This document shows positions 1 to 5,093 of a stretch of 5,093 bases of DNA, piece by piece. The stretch is from an uncultured Campylobacter sp. (GTDB lineage Bacteria; Campylobacterota; Campylobacteria; Campylobacterales; Campylobacteraceae). A program made the translations under genes and the position numbers. The notes below the pieces were generated by a model, which saw nothing but the letters and a program-made list of their open reading frames with translations, was not told the DNA's origin and ran no database searches. Each line of letters opens with the position of its first letter. Positions within the stretch are counted from its first letter, which is position 1. The stretch lies in contig NZ_CALIBH010000137.1 in NCBI RefSeq assembly GCF_938045775.1, positions 1 to 5,093 of the forward strand, given 5' to 3'.

Positions 1-1631
1 TACTGCGTTAGCTTGCATTTCAGCGCCTCTTGTAAAAGCGCATTGGCTACTACTCTCTCCTTTTTTACGAAGATAAAATTTTCGCCGTATTCGCTCTGCA
101 GCTCGCTTTGTGGATCGGCACCCGTATGCATCACTATGATATTTGCTTTTAAATTAGAGCCGTTTAGCATCTTAGCGACGATGTCGAGCTTTTGCTGATT
201 TGCGATCGTTAGGATGATGACCGACGCATCGCGCGCATGCAGCTCGTCGATCGCGGTTTTTTGCATTATATTTACAAAGTATATGTTCTCTCCGCGCGAT
301 TTGCCCAGATCCACAAGCTCTAAATCGCTCTCGGCGACTACGTATAGCAGCCCCTGATCTTTAAGACGTAGCACCACTTCCTGCCCTATCCTGCCGTAGC
401 CTGCTACAATGATATGATTTTTCATCGGCGGGATTTGGGTTTTATGCTCCTCATCCTCGAGCTTTTCAACTTTAGACTCGAAACGGTTGGCGATTTTGTT
501 TAAATTCTTAAGGATAAACGGCGTTAAAATCATCGTCGCGGTTACGACTGTAATTAAAATTTGCCCGTTTTCCTTACTTAGCATATCGCGGCTCATCAAC
601 AGCGAAAAGATCGCAAGCGCAAACTCACCTATCTGACATAGCGATAGCGCCGCTTTTAGCGCTATCCTTTTGCCGGTCGAGAGAAATAAGATCGCGTAAA
701 TCACAACCGTTTTAAGCGCCATTATAACGATAATAGCGAGCAGGATCAGCCCATAGTGCGAGACGATGACTTCAAAATTTATCTGCATGCCGATCGTGAT
801 AAAAAAAAGTCCCAGCAGTATGTCTCGAAACGGCGTCAGATCGGCTTCTATCTCGTGTTTATACTCGGTTTCTGCGATGAGCATGCCCGCGATGAACGCG
901 CCCAGCGTGTACGAAAAACCAAAAACATGCGCCAAAAAGCTAGCCCCCACGACGGTAAAAAGGATGGTTGCGATGAAAATTTCTTTAGAATTTGTCCTTA
1001 CGACGTAGTAGAGGAAGCGGTTAAAAGCAAATTTACCGAGCACGAAAAGGATCACTACCACTATGGCGGCGCTTACGGCGGTTTTTAAGATTAGATAGTT
1101 CACGGGGGTATTGTCGGTCGAGCCGAATATGTCAATCATCAACAAAATAGGAATGACGGCGAGGTCTTGAAATAGCAGGATGCCAAGCACCTTGCGCCCG
1201 TAGTTTTGATTGATTTCGCCTGTTTCGTTGAGTGTTTTTAGCACGATCGCCGTAGAGCTAAGCGCGAGCGCAAGCCCGATAATCATCACGGTTTTTATGT
1301 TTCCGCCGAAAGCCTGATCGATGATGAGCGCTAGAATAATACCGGTGCCAAGCACTTGGAGTATGCCGTTAAAAAATACGTCCTTTTTCATACTCATCAG
1401 GTGATGGAAGCTAAACTCAAGCCCGATGGTAAACATCAAAAAAACGATGCCAAATTCTGCCAGCTCAGACATATGGGCGTTTTCGACACTGCTTAAGCTA
1501 TAGATCTGCGAAAAGCACACGCCTGCGACGATATAGCCGATAATGGTGGGAATTTCAAAAATTTTAAAGACGATATTTAGCACTATCGCAAGCGCGGTGA
1601 TCGCAAGAAATAGCTCAATAACAAGCTCCAT
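1..1631 (-). CDS. kefB: KefB-like glutathione-regulated-type K+/H+ antiporter (3' end at window edge)
   Basis: Inner-membrane monovalent cation:proton antiporter of the CPA2 family, expected to release K+ in exchange for H+ during electrophile or pH stress. My reverse-strand translation gives 543 codons from ATG 1631-1629 with no internal stop; the last two bases in the window (TA) may begin a stop codon, so the gene is nearly or fully complete. Residues about 1-375 form some 12-13 hydrophobic segments. CPA2 signatures are visible: LFQDLAVIP at 153-161, a Kef-type regulatory loop with HEIEADLTPF at 259-268 followed by LLGLFFITIGM at 272-282, and QIGEFAL at 333-339. After a charged linker (380-400) a TrkA-N/KTN Rossmann domain starts, with GYGRIG at 411-416 and an acidic residue (E434) where the NAD-binding acid usually lies. 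The start follows AGGGAG at 1635-1640, spaced only 3 nt from the ATG. No KefF/KefG ancillary gene is visible. Family is sure; glutathione gating is inferred and the symbol follows Campylobacter usage. Confidence 0.88.
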   Translation of the reverse strand, partial: MELVIELFLAITALAIVLNIVFKIFEIPTIIGYIVAGVCFSQIYSLSSVENAHMSELAEFGIVFLMFTIGLEFSFHHLMSMKKDVFFNGILQVLGTGIILALIIDQAFGGNIKTVMIIGLALALSSTAIVLKTLNETGEINQNYGRKVLGILLFQDLAVIPILLMIDIFGSTDNTPVNYLILKTAVSAAIVVVILFVLGKFAFNRFLYYVVRTNSKEIFIATILFTVVGASFLAHVFGFSYTLGAFIAGMLIAETEYKHEIEADLTPFRDILLGLFFITIGMQINFEVIVSHYGLILLAIIVIMALKTVVIYAILFLSTGKRIALKAALSLCQIGEFALAIFSLLMSRDMLSKENGQILITVVTATMILTPFILKNLNKIANRFESKVEKLEDEEHKTQIPPMKNHIIVAGYGRIGQEVVLRLKDQGLLYVVAESDLELVDLGKSRGENIYFVNIMQKTAIDELHARDASVIILTIANQQKLDIVAKMLNGSNLKANIIVMHTGADPQSELQSEYGENFIFVKKERVVANALLQEALKCKLTQ

Positions 1632-1634
1632 TAA

Positions 1635-1686
1635 CTCCCTTTTTTGTAAGATTATACGTAAAATTTAGCGCTAAATTTATTGTCAA
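1635..1686 (-). promoter_or_regulatory. Probable kefB promoter with 18-bp perfect palindrome upstream of the -10 box
   Basis: On the minus strand a perfect TATAAT lies at 1656-1651, placing a start of transcription near 1644 and giving a leader of only about 13 nt that holds the AGGGAG ribosome-binding site (1640-1635). Four bases upstream of the -10 box is the perfect palindrome AAATTTAGCGCTAAATTT (1661-1678), which occupies the spacer/-35 zone where a repressor would act. A TTGACA at 1686-1681 is 24 nt from the -10 box, too far to be a normal -35; Campylobacter sigma-70 promoters generally lack a conserved -35, so its absence does not count against the call. The -10 box is clear; the operator role is inference. 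Confidence 0.5.
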
Positions 1687-1749
1687 ATTTTACATTATCC
1701 GCGACCATTTACCGGAGGCGATAATCGATGAAATTTTATCTTTTCATAT

Positions 1750-1773
1750 AAATTTACGGGTAAATTTTATAAT
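1750..1773 (+). promoter_or_regulatory. Possible plus-strand -10 box abutting a second AAATTTA-type dyad
   Basis: The inverted repeat AAATTTAC-GG-GTAAATTT (1750-1767) is directly followed by TATAAT at 1768-1773 on the plus strand. The dyad shares the pattern AAATTTA-N4-TAAATTT with the palindrome at the kefB promoter. If this is a promoter, transcription would start near 1780, away from kefB, into a stretch with no clear gene. In AT-rich DNA a TATAAT can occur by chance, so this is a weak call. Confidence 0.25.
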
Positions 1774-1881
1774 GTGATTTTACTAAAATCCCGCTTAAAA
1801 ATAGAGAAATTATGTCGCACTTTATCGCTAAATTTAGAGGTTCGCGACAAAATTTTAAAGCCTAACACGACTTGGAATTTT

Positions 1882-1922
1882 AAATTTTAAAACCAAATTA
1901 TATCAAGACGGTTTTTAAATTT
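1882..1922. repeat. AT-rich inverted repeat, possible weak bidirectional terminator
   Basis: AAATTTTAAAACC (1882-1894) and GGTTTTTAAATTT (1910-1922) pair at 12 of 13 positions around a 15-base loop. On either strand the stem's 3' arm has a short T run (TTTTT on plus, TTTT on minus). The stem is mostly A-T with only two G-C pairs, so termination strength is doubtful. Confidence 0.35.
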
Positions 1923-1952
1923 AATTGCAAGAAAATTTACCTGGGTTTGTTT

Positions 1953-1989
1953 GGCGCGACTTTAAATTTGACGCGAAATTTGACGCGCC
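1953..1989. repeat. 12-bp tandem repeat inside a GGCGCG/CGCGCC inverted repeat
   Basis: AAATTTGACGCG occurs twice head to tail at 1964-1975 and 1976-1987. The unit pair is framed by GGCGCG (1953-1958) and CGCGCC (1984-1989), which are exact inverted repeats and overlap the second unit. The two AAATTT words can also pair with each other, so a two-part hairpin with an asymmetric internal loop is possible. No T tract follows on either strand, so a standard intrinsic terminator is unlikely. Confidence 0.6.
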
Positions 1990-2086
1990 CACAAATCCTC
2001 TCTGAAAATCAAAATTTATCGCTTGAATCTACGCTTGCGAGGCGATCTTGCTTTTTGATAGCATTAAAATTTCAGCTTATAGCGCC

Positions 2087-2133
2087 AGGATCTGTTTTTT
2101 GCTGAGCTTTGAAGTCTTTATCTTGCAGATCCT
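2087..2133 (-). other. Inverted repeat overlapping the hspR stop codon
   Basis: AGGATCTG (2087-2094) and CAGATCCT (2126-2133) are perfect 8-bp inverted repeats separated by 31 bases, and the right arm covers two bases of the hspR TAG. In the hspR transcript this could form a stem-loop just at the end of the gene. It lacks a following U tract, so it may be an mRNA 3'-end stabiliser or chance rather than a terminator. Confidence 0.3.
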
Positions 2134-2443
2134 AGTCTGTCTCTCCGCCAAGCTCTAAAATTCTAGCCCGTAGCTCCTCGATCTCGCGCTCATACTCGGC
2201 GATCCTTTCTTGCAGGCGAAAGATCACGTCCACGCCCGCAAGATTGACGCCTAGCTCCTTTGTAAGGTTTAAAATCATGCGTATGCGATCCATATCATGT
2301 GCCGAGTACAGGCGCATCTTACCCTCCGTGCGCCCAGGACTCACGAGCCCTTCGCGCTCGTATTGCCGCAATGTCTGCGGATGGATATCTAGGACCTTCG
2401 AGACTATCGATATGAGATAAACCGGCTCATCGTAATCATGCAT
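2132..2443 (-). CDS. hspR: HspR, MerR-family heat-shock transcriptional repressor
   Basis: Cytoplasmic repressor of chaperone operons; in this family it binds HAIR inverted repeats, with DnaK often acting as co-repressor. The 103-residue protein shows a MerR-type winged helix-turn-helix over about residues 8-70: PQTLRQYEREGL at 22-33, then P36, R38 and MRLYS at 43-47. An amphipathic, charged coiled-coil (about 72-98, with LQERIAEYEREIEELRARI) follows for dimerisation. No cysteines are present, so it is not a metal- or thiol-sensing MerR protein. The ATG is chosen because a strong GGAGG (2455-2451) lies 7 nt upstream. It is the second gene of the cbpA operon, 12 bases after the cbpA stop, and the ribosome-binding site overlaps that stop. 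The protein is about 20 residues shorter than the H. pylori homologue as I remember it (about 123), and open frames continue beyond the stop; see findings. Identity is strong, native C-terminus less so. Confidence 0.93.
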   Translation of the reverse strand: MHDYDEPVYLISIVSKVLDIHPQTLRQYEREGLVSPGRTEGKMRLYSAHDMDRIRMILNLTKELGVNLAGVDVIFRLQERIAEYEREIEELRARILELGGETD

Positions 2444-2455
2444 TTTGATGCCTCC

Positions 2456-3370
2456 TTATAGCTTTTGCAGCGCGGCTTTGACGTCCTCATCCAGCGAATC
2501 GACGTCGGGAAGGACGACATTTACCACCGCGTATAGATCGCCTAAAATTTTACTCTTGCGGTTTTGCACGCCGTAGCCTTTTAGGCGGTATTTCTGCCCG
2601 TTTTTGGTATTTTTTGCGATCTTTATCGTTGCGCTTTTGCTTGGCGTCGGAATTTCTACCTTTCCGCCAAACATCGCCGTTTTCAAAGGAATGTCAATCT
2701 TTTTGAAAAGATCGTCGCCTTCGCGGCTGTACTCGGCGCTTGGCGCGATTTTTATCTCTAAAATTAGATCGCCGCTTTGTGCGCCTGATTTTTGTCCTTT
2801 ACCCCTGATGCGTAGCTTCTCGCCCGCATTGATGCCCGCGGGTACTTTAAATTTAACCGTCTCGCCGCCCACGCGCACGCTCATCTCGCCACCTTGTATA
2901 GCGGTTTCAAAAGGAATTTCAATCGAGCTGTGCGTATCTAGGCTCTGCGTACCGCCAAAGCCGCCACCGAAACTACTGCCGCTAAAGCCACTAAAACCTT
3001 CGCCGCCACCAAAAGAGCTGAAACTAAATCCGCCGCGCGAGCCCGCGCTTTTTGCGCCGAAGGAGCCGCCGAAAATGCTGTTTAGGATGTCGTTTAGATC
3101 GCCCATGTTTGCCGAACCCTGCGCGAAATCGTGAAAATTCTGTCCGCCGAACATCTCGTCGCCATGGCGATCATACTGCGCACGCTTTTTCTCGTCGCTT
3201 AAAATTTCATACGCGGCGTTGATCTCTTTAAATTTATCCTCCGCTCCGGGCTCTTTATTGATATCTGGGTGATACTTGCGAGCTAGCCTACGGTAAGCTT
3301 TTTTAATCTCCTCGGCGCTTGCTGATTTATCCACGCCTAAGGTTTCGTATAAACTGCTTGTACTTGCCAT
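2456..3370 (-). CDS. cbpA: CbpA-type DnaJ family co-chaperone (class II J protein)
   Basis: Cytoplasmic co-chaperone that delivers unfolded clients to DnaK and stimulates its ATPase. The 304-residue protein has an N-terminal J domain (about 6-70) with the essential HPD at 34-36 and the QYDRHG end at 65-70. A long Gly/Phe/Ser-rich linker (about 74-140) carries repeated GGF/SFGG units. Two C-terminal substrate-binding beta domains (about 146-304) follow, containing the family motifs VPAGINAGEKLRIRGKG at 176-192 and GDLILEIKI at 200-208. There are no CxxCxGxG zinc-finger repeats, which separates it from true DnaJ and fits CbpA/DjlB-like proteins. The ATG at 3370-3368 is preceded by AAGGA in the leader and puts the J domain right at the N-terminus. 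It is the first gene of the operon with hspR, downstream of a promoter with a HAIR-like operator, so heat induction through loss of HspR repression is likely. Known in the group as cbpA; E. coli-like DNA binding is not implied. Confidence 0.94.
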   Translation of the reverse strand: MASTSSLYETLGVDKSASAEEIKKAYRRLARKYHPDINKEPGAEDKFKEINAAYEILSDEKKRAQYDRHGDEMFGGQNFHDFAQGSANMGDLNDILNSIFGGSFGAKSAGSRGGFSFSSFGGGEGFSGFSGSSFGGGFGGTQSLDTHSSIEIPFETAIQGGEMSVRVGGETVKFKVPAGINAGEKLRIRGKGQKSGAQSGDLILEIKIAPSAEYSREGDDLFKKIDIPLKTAMFGGKVEIPTPSKSATIKIAKNTKNGQKYRLKGYGVQNRKSKILGDLYAVVNVVLPDVDSLDEDVKAALQKL

Positions 3371-3394
3371 TTTAATCCTTAAAATCTTAAAATT

Positions 3395-3436
3395 TATGTA
3401 GATTATATCATAAAACTTTAGTGAGTGTCAATCAAG
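3395..3436 (-). promoter_or_regulatory. cbpA-hspR promoter with HAIR-like HspR operator over the -35 box
   Basis: On the minus strand TTGACA (3431-3426) and an extended -10 TGATATAAT (3410-3402) are separated by 18 nt, a near-consensus sigma-70 promoter; transcription would start near 3395, leaving a leader of about 25 nt. The inverted repeat CTTGATT-N7-ACTAAAG (3436-3416 on the minus strand) matches the HAIR consensus CTTGAGT-N7-ACTCAAG at 12 of 14 fixed positions with the exact 7-base spacer. The -35 hexamer lies mostly within this site, so bound HspR would block RNA polymerase. This is what an autoregulated heat-shock operon should look like; binding itself is inferred. Confidence 0.82.
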
Positions 3437-3485
3437 TTTGCTAAATTCTATTTATAAATTTTAATTTTGCGTTAAGAATATATTA

Positions 3486-3533
3486 GCGGACAAAATTTAT
3501 AATTCCGCCAAAATTTCATTATCACAAAGGAAG
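3486..3533 (+). promoter_or_regulatory. Probable htrA promoter and ribosome-binding site
   Basis: A perfect TATAAT lies at 3498-3503 on the plus strand, predicting a start near 3510 and a leader of about 29 nt. No convincing -35 box is visible at 17-18 nt (the bases there are AGAATA), as is common in Campylobacter. The ribosome-binding site AAGGAAG (3527-3533) is 5 nt from the ATG. The -10 box is framed by a short inverted repeat, GCGGA (3486-3490) and TCCGC (3504-3508), which could be an operator. The HAIR site lies about 62 bases upstream, too far to overlap this -10 region. Confidence 0.55.
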
Positions 3534-3538
3534 CAAAA

Positions 3539-4960
3539 ATGAAAAAATCGATCATCATATCGATAGCTTTAGTAGGTACGCTTTTTGGCGCCAGTATCGA
3601 CATTAAAGAAGCTCCAAGCAATTATGAGCGCGTAAATCCGGGCTTTAATCAAGACGTGGTGCTTTCGTATCATAGCTCGCTTGCGGACGTAAAAAAATCT
3701 GTCGTCAATATCGCAACTAAAACCAAGATCAAAGCAGGCAATAGCCCGATGTCGCAGATGTTTGACGATCCGTTTTTTAAGCAATTTTTCGACTTTGACA
3801 TTCCGCAGCAGCAGGAGCGCGAGGGAAGCTCACTAGGCTCTGGTGTCATCATCTCTGAAGACGGCTATATTGTCACAAATAATCACGTAATAGAAAATGC
3901 CGACGAAATCGTAGTTACACTACTAGAAGGCGATAAAGAGTATAAAGCCAAGGTGATCGGTACTGACCCCAAAACCGACCTTGCAATCATTAAAATCGAC
4001 GAAAAAAATCTCTCTGCGGTTAAATTTGCCGACTCGTCCAAGGCCATGGAGGGCGATATCGTCTTTGCTATCGGAAATCCTTTCGGCGTGGGCGGCACCA
4101 TCACTCAAGGCATAATCTCAGCGCTAAATAAAAACAATATCGGGTTAAATCAATATGAAAATTTCATCCAAACCGACGCTTCGATTAACCCGGGCAACTC
4201 AGGCGGTGCGTTAGTAGATAGCCGCGGTGCGCTTTTGGGGATAAATTCCGCTATTTTAAGTCGCGGCGGCGGAAATAACGGCGTAGGCTTTGCGATCCCT
4301 TCAAATATGGTAAAAGAGATCGCTGAAAAGCTTATCACAAACGGCAAGATCGAGCGTGGCTTTATAGGCGTTACGATCTCAGATATGTCTAAAGATCAAA
4401 AAGAGCTCTATGAAAGCAAAGAGGGCGCGCTAATCTCAAGCGTCGAAAAAGACATGCCTGCCGATAAAGCAGGCATCAAGCGCGGCGATTTGATCACCAA
4501 AATAAACGGCAAATCTATCAAAAACGCCAACGAATTAAAGAATTTAATCGGCTCAATGGCTCCAGGAAGCTCAGTAGATGTAGAATTTGAGCGCGACGGC
4601 AAAAGTAAGAGCACGACTATCAAGCTAGACACGATGAAATCCGACTCCACCACCTTAGGCTCAGCCGGCGAGGACTCACAAAGCGCGATAGAGGGGCTAA
4701 AGCTAAGGACGTTAAATGACAGCTTGCGCCGCAAATATAACCTCGACGACGATGTCTCGGGCGCCCTCGTCTTAAGCGTCAAAGATGGCTCAAAAGCCGA
4801 TGATTACGGCTTCGAGGTAGGCGACGTGATCATCCAAGTAGGTCAAAACGATGTCAAAAGCTCAGACGACTTTGATCGTTATATCAAAGATTATAAGGGC
4901 AAAAAAACCCTAGTCTGGGTTATCAGACGCGGAATTCCGCAAGGTCTTGTAATCCGCTAA
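3539..4960 (+). CDS. htrA: HtrA/DegP-type periplasmic serine protease and chaperone
   Basis: Periplasmic chaperone-protease that degrades or refolds damaged envelope proteins; in Campylobacter and Helicobacter it is also secreted and cleaves host junction proteins such as E-cadherin (family knowledge, not shown here). The 473-residue length is typical for the family. An N-terminal signal peptide (positively charged MKK, hydrophobic core about 4-16) is probably cut near A18. The trypsin-like domain (about 45-265) has the catalytic triad H116 in TNNHV, D147 in TDLAI and S221 in GNSGG, the same numbering as H. pylori HtrA. Two PDZ domains follow, about 273-365 (RGFIGV start) and about 385-470. 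Linker residues 366-384 are Ser/Thr-rich. The start is supported by the signal peptide and AAGGAAG upstream. It diverges from cbpA-hspR across a 168-base region. In C. jejuni the RacRS two-component genes follow htrA; racR is not visible in the 133 bases left here. Confidence 0.97.
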   Translation: MKKSIIISIALVGTLFGASIDIKEAPSNYERVNPGFNQDVVLSYHSSLADVKKSVVNIATKTKIKAGNSPMSQMFDDPFFKQFFDFDIPQQQEREGSSLGSGVIISEDGYIVTNNHVIENADEIVVTLLEGDKEYKAKVIGTDPKTDLAIIKIDEKNLSAVKFADSSKAMEGDIVFAIGNPFGVGGTITQGIISALNKNNIGLNQYENFIQTDASINPGNSGGALVDSRGALLGINSAILSRGGGNNGVGFAIPSNMVKEIAEKLITNGKIERGFIGVTISDMSKDQKELYESKEGALISSVEKDMPADKAGIKRGDLITKINGKSIKNANELKNLIGSMAPGSSVDVEFERDGKSKSTTIKLDTMKSDSTTLGSAGEDSQSAIEGLKLRTLNDSLRRKYNLDDDVSGALVLSVKDGSKADDYGFEVGDVIIQVGQNDVKSSDDFDRYIKDYKGKKTLVWVIRRGIPQGLVIR

Positions 4961-4985
4961 AGCTTGGTCCACCAAGCTTTAGCGG
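4954..4985 (+). terminator. Perfect 14-bp stem-loop spanning the htrA stop codon
   Basis: CCGCTAAAGCTTGG (4954-4967) and CCAAGCTTTAGCGG (4972-4985) are exact inverted repeats with a four-base TCCA loop. The htrA TAA (4958-4960) lies inside the left arm. The stem is strong enough to stop transcription or protect the mRNA 3' end, but no T tract follows on the plus strand and none lies beyond it on the minus strand, so it is not a textbook intrinsic terminator. It may instead act as an mRNA stabiliser or processing site. The structure is certain; the role is not. Confidence 0.5.
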
Positions 4986-4990
4986 CGAGA

Positions 4991-5004
4991 AACGCGAAAG
5001 CGTT
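4991..5004 (+). other. Short hairpin with GAAA tetraloop after htrA
   Basis: AACGC (4991-4995) and GCGTT (5000-5004) pair around GAAA, a stable GNRA tetraloop. It sits five bases after the larger stem-loop and is followed by AAAATTTAA. The two hairpins in tandem suggest a structured 3' untranslated region. Confidence 0.5.
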
Positions 5005-5093
5005 AAAATTTAACCGCGGCGAGCCCAGGACAAAGCATTAGCGGAACATTGCGAGTAAGCCAGCAGAAGTTTTTGGGATTTTGAACTTTCTGA
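5005..5093. other. Unassigned right end of window
   Basis: I recognise no gene here. On the plus strand a frame after a TAG (5039-5041) reads without a stop to the edge, RNIASKPAEVFGILNFL. On the minus strand a 27-codon frame is open from the edge to a TAA at 5011-5013. Both are too short to judge. An octamer GCGGCGAG at 5016-5023 repeats the one at 4982-4989. The stretch could be the start of a repeat element, the end of a convergent gene or plain spacer. Confidence 0.3.

Larger units (their letters stand above)
1632..2131. other. 500-base AT-rich intergenic region without a convincing gene
   Basis: No frame here carries a plausible protein gene. The longest candidate I considered is a 17-codon frame at 1813-1866 without a good ribosome-binding site. 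The region contains 15 copies of AAATTT, several of them in pairs exactly 12 bp apart, two related 18-bp palindromes (1661-1678 and 1750-1767), a 12-bp tandem repeat (1964-1987), and inverted repeats at 1813-1849, 1882-1922 and 2087-2133. No tRNA or rRNA was recognised. The long gap suggests that kefB is transcribed separately from cbpA-hspR, or that there was an insertion or gene decay between hspR and kefB. Confidence 0.7.

Noticed and set aside
756..1088. Plus-strand open frame of 110 codons, and an overlapping 80-codon one
   Set aside because: Both are antisense to kefB, whose transmembrane and CPA2 motifs run through the whole interval; their composition is not protein-like.
1681..1686. 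TTGACA on the minus strand as the kefB -35 box
   Set aside because: It is 24 nt from the TATAAT at 1656-1651, and no good -10 lies 16-18 nt away.
1813..1866. 17-codon plus-strand frame starting MSHFIAKF
   Set aside because: No good ribosome-binding site, and in AT-rich DNA such frames are expected by chance; kept only as part of the small-RNA idea.
2604..3134. Plus-strand open frame of 176 codons rich in proline and leucine
   Set aside because: It is exactly antisense to the well-supported cbpA; the proline runs are the reverse of the Gly/Phe codons, and no ribosome-binding site supports it.
4408..4782. Minus-strand open frame of 124 codons
   Set aside because: Antisense to the PDZ region of htrA, with a Ser/Leu-rich shadow composition and no domain.
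3482..5045. Nonamer ATTAGCGGA shared by the htrA promoter (3482-3490) and the right end (5037-5045)
   Set aside because: A single shared 9-mer in 5 kb is expected among many possible words, and the flanks do not match.
1..5093. CRISPR array, tRNA, rRNA, insertion sequence or phage genes
   Set aside because: No regularly spaced repeats of adequate length, no cloverleaf or rRNA stretch recognised, and no transposase, integrase or terminal repeats seen.

Overview
The window looks like chromosomal DNA of a Campylobacter-type epsilonproteobacterium. Four genes support this: a KefB-like antiporter, HspR, a CbpA-type J protein and HtrA. They lie in an order I recall from Campylobacter jejuni (kefB, hspR and cbpA on one strand, htrA divergent). 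The catalytic triad of HtrA falls at H116/D147/S221, the numbering known for Helicobacter pylori HtrA. Coding regions are moderately GC-rich for the group, and the gaps are AT-rich and crowded with the word AAATTT. That suggests one of the higher-GC Campylobacter species, but I cannot name the species from sequence alone.

Layout. Positions 1-1631 (minus) hold an almost complete CPA2-family K+/H+ antiporter with a C-terminal nucleotide-binding (TrkA-N/KTN) domain; its 3' end meets the left edge. Positions 1632-2131 are a 500-base gap with no convincing gene. It contains a likely kefB promoter, two related palindromes, a 12-bp tandem repeat and several hairpins. Positions 2132-3370 (minus) are a two-gene operon, cbpA then hspR, separated by 12 bases. 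Positions 3371-3538 are a divergent control region with a near-consensus sigma-70 promoter for cbpA, whose -35 box sits inside a HAIR-like inverted repeat (the HspR operator), and a separate -10 box for htrA. Positions 3539-4960 (plus) are htrA. Its stop codon lies inside a perfect 14-bp stem-loop, followed by a short GAAA-tetraloop hairpin and about 90 bases I cannot assign.

How it fits together. This is a protein quality-control locus. CbpA is a DnaK co-chaperone in the cytoplasm, HspR is the heat-shock repressor that probably controls its own operon through the HAIR site, and HtrA is the periplasmic (and in relatives secreted) chaperone-protease. KefB handles potassium efflux under electrophile or pH stress and probably has its own promoter here, because of the long gap.

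I see no wholly new system. The best leads are the HAIR/-35 overlap, the paired AAATTTA-N4-TAAATTT palindromes next to two oppositely facing TATAAT boxes, the short HspR C-terminus with an alternative reading frame after its stop, and the stem-loop over the htrA stop codon.
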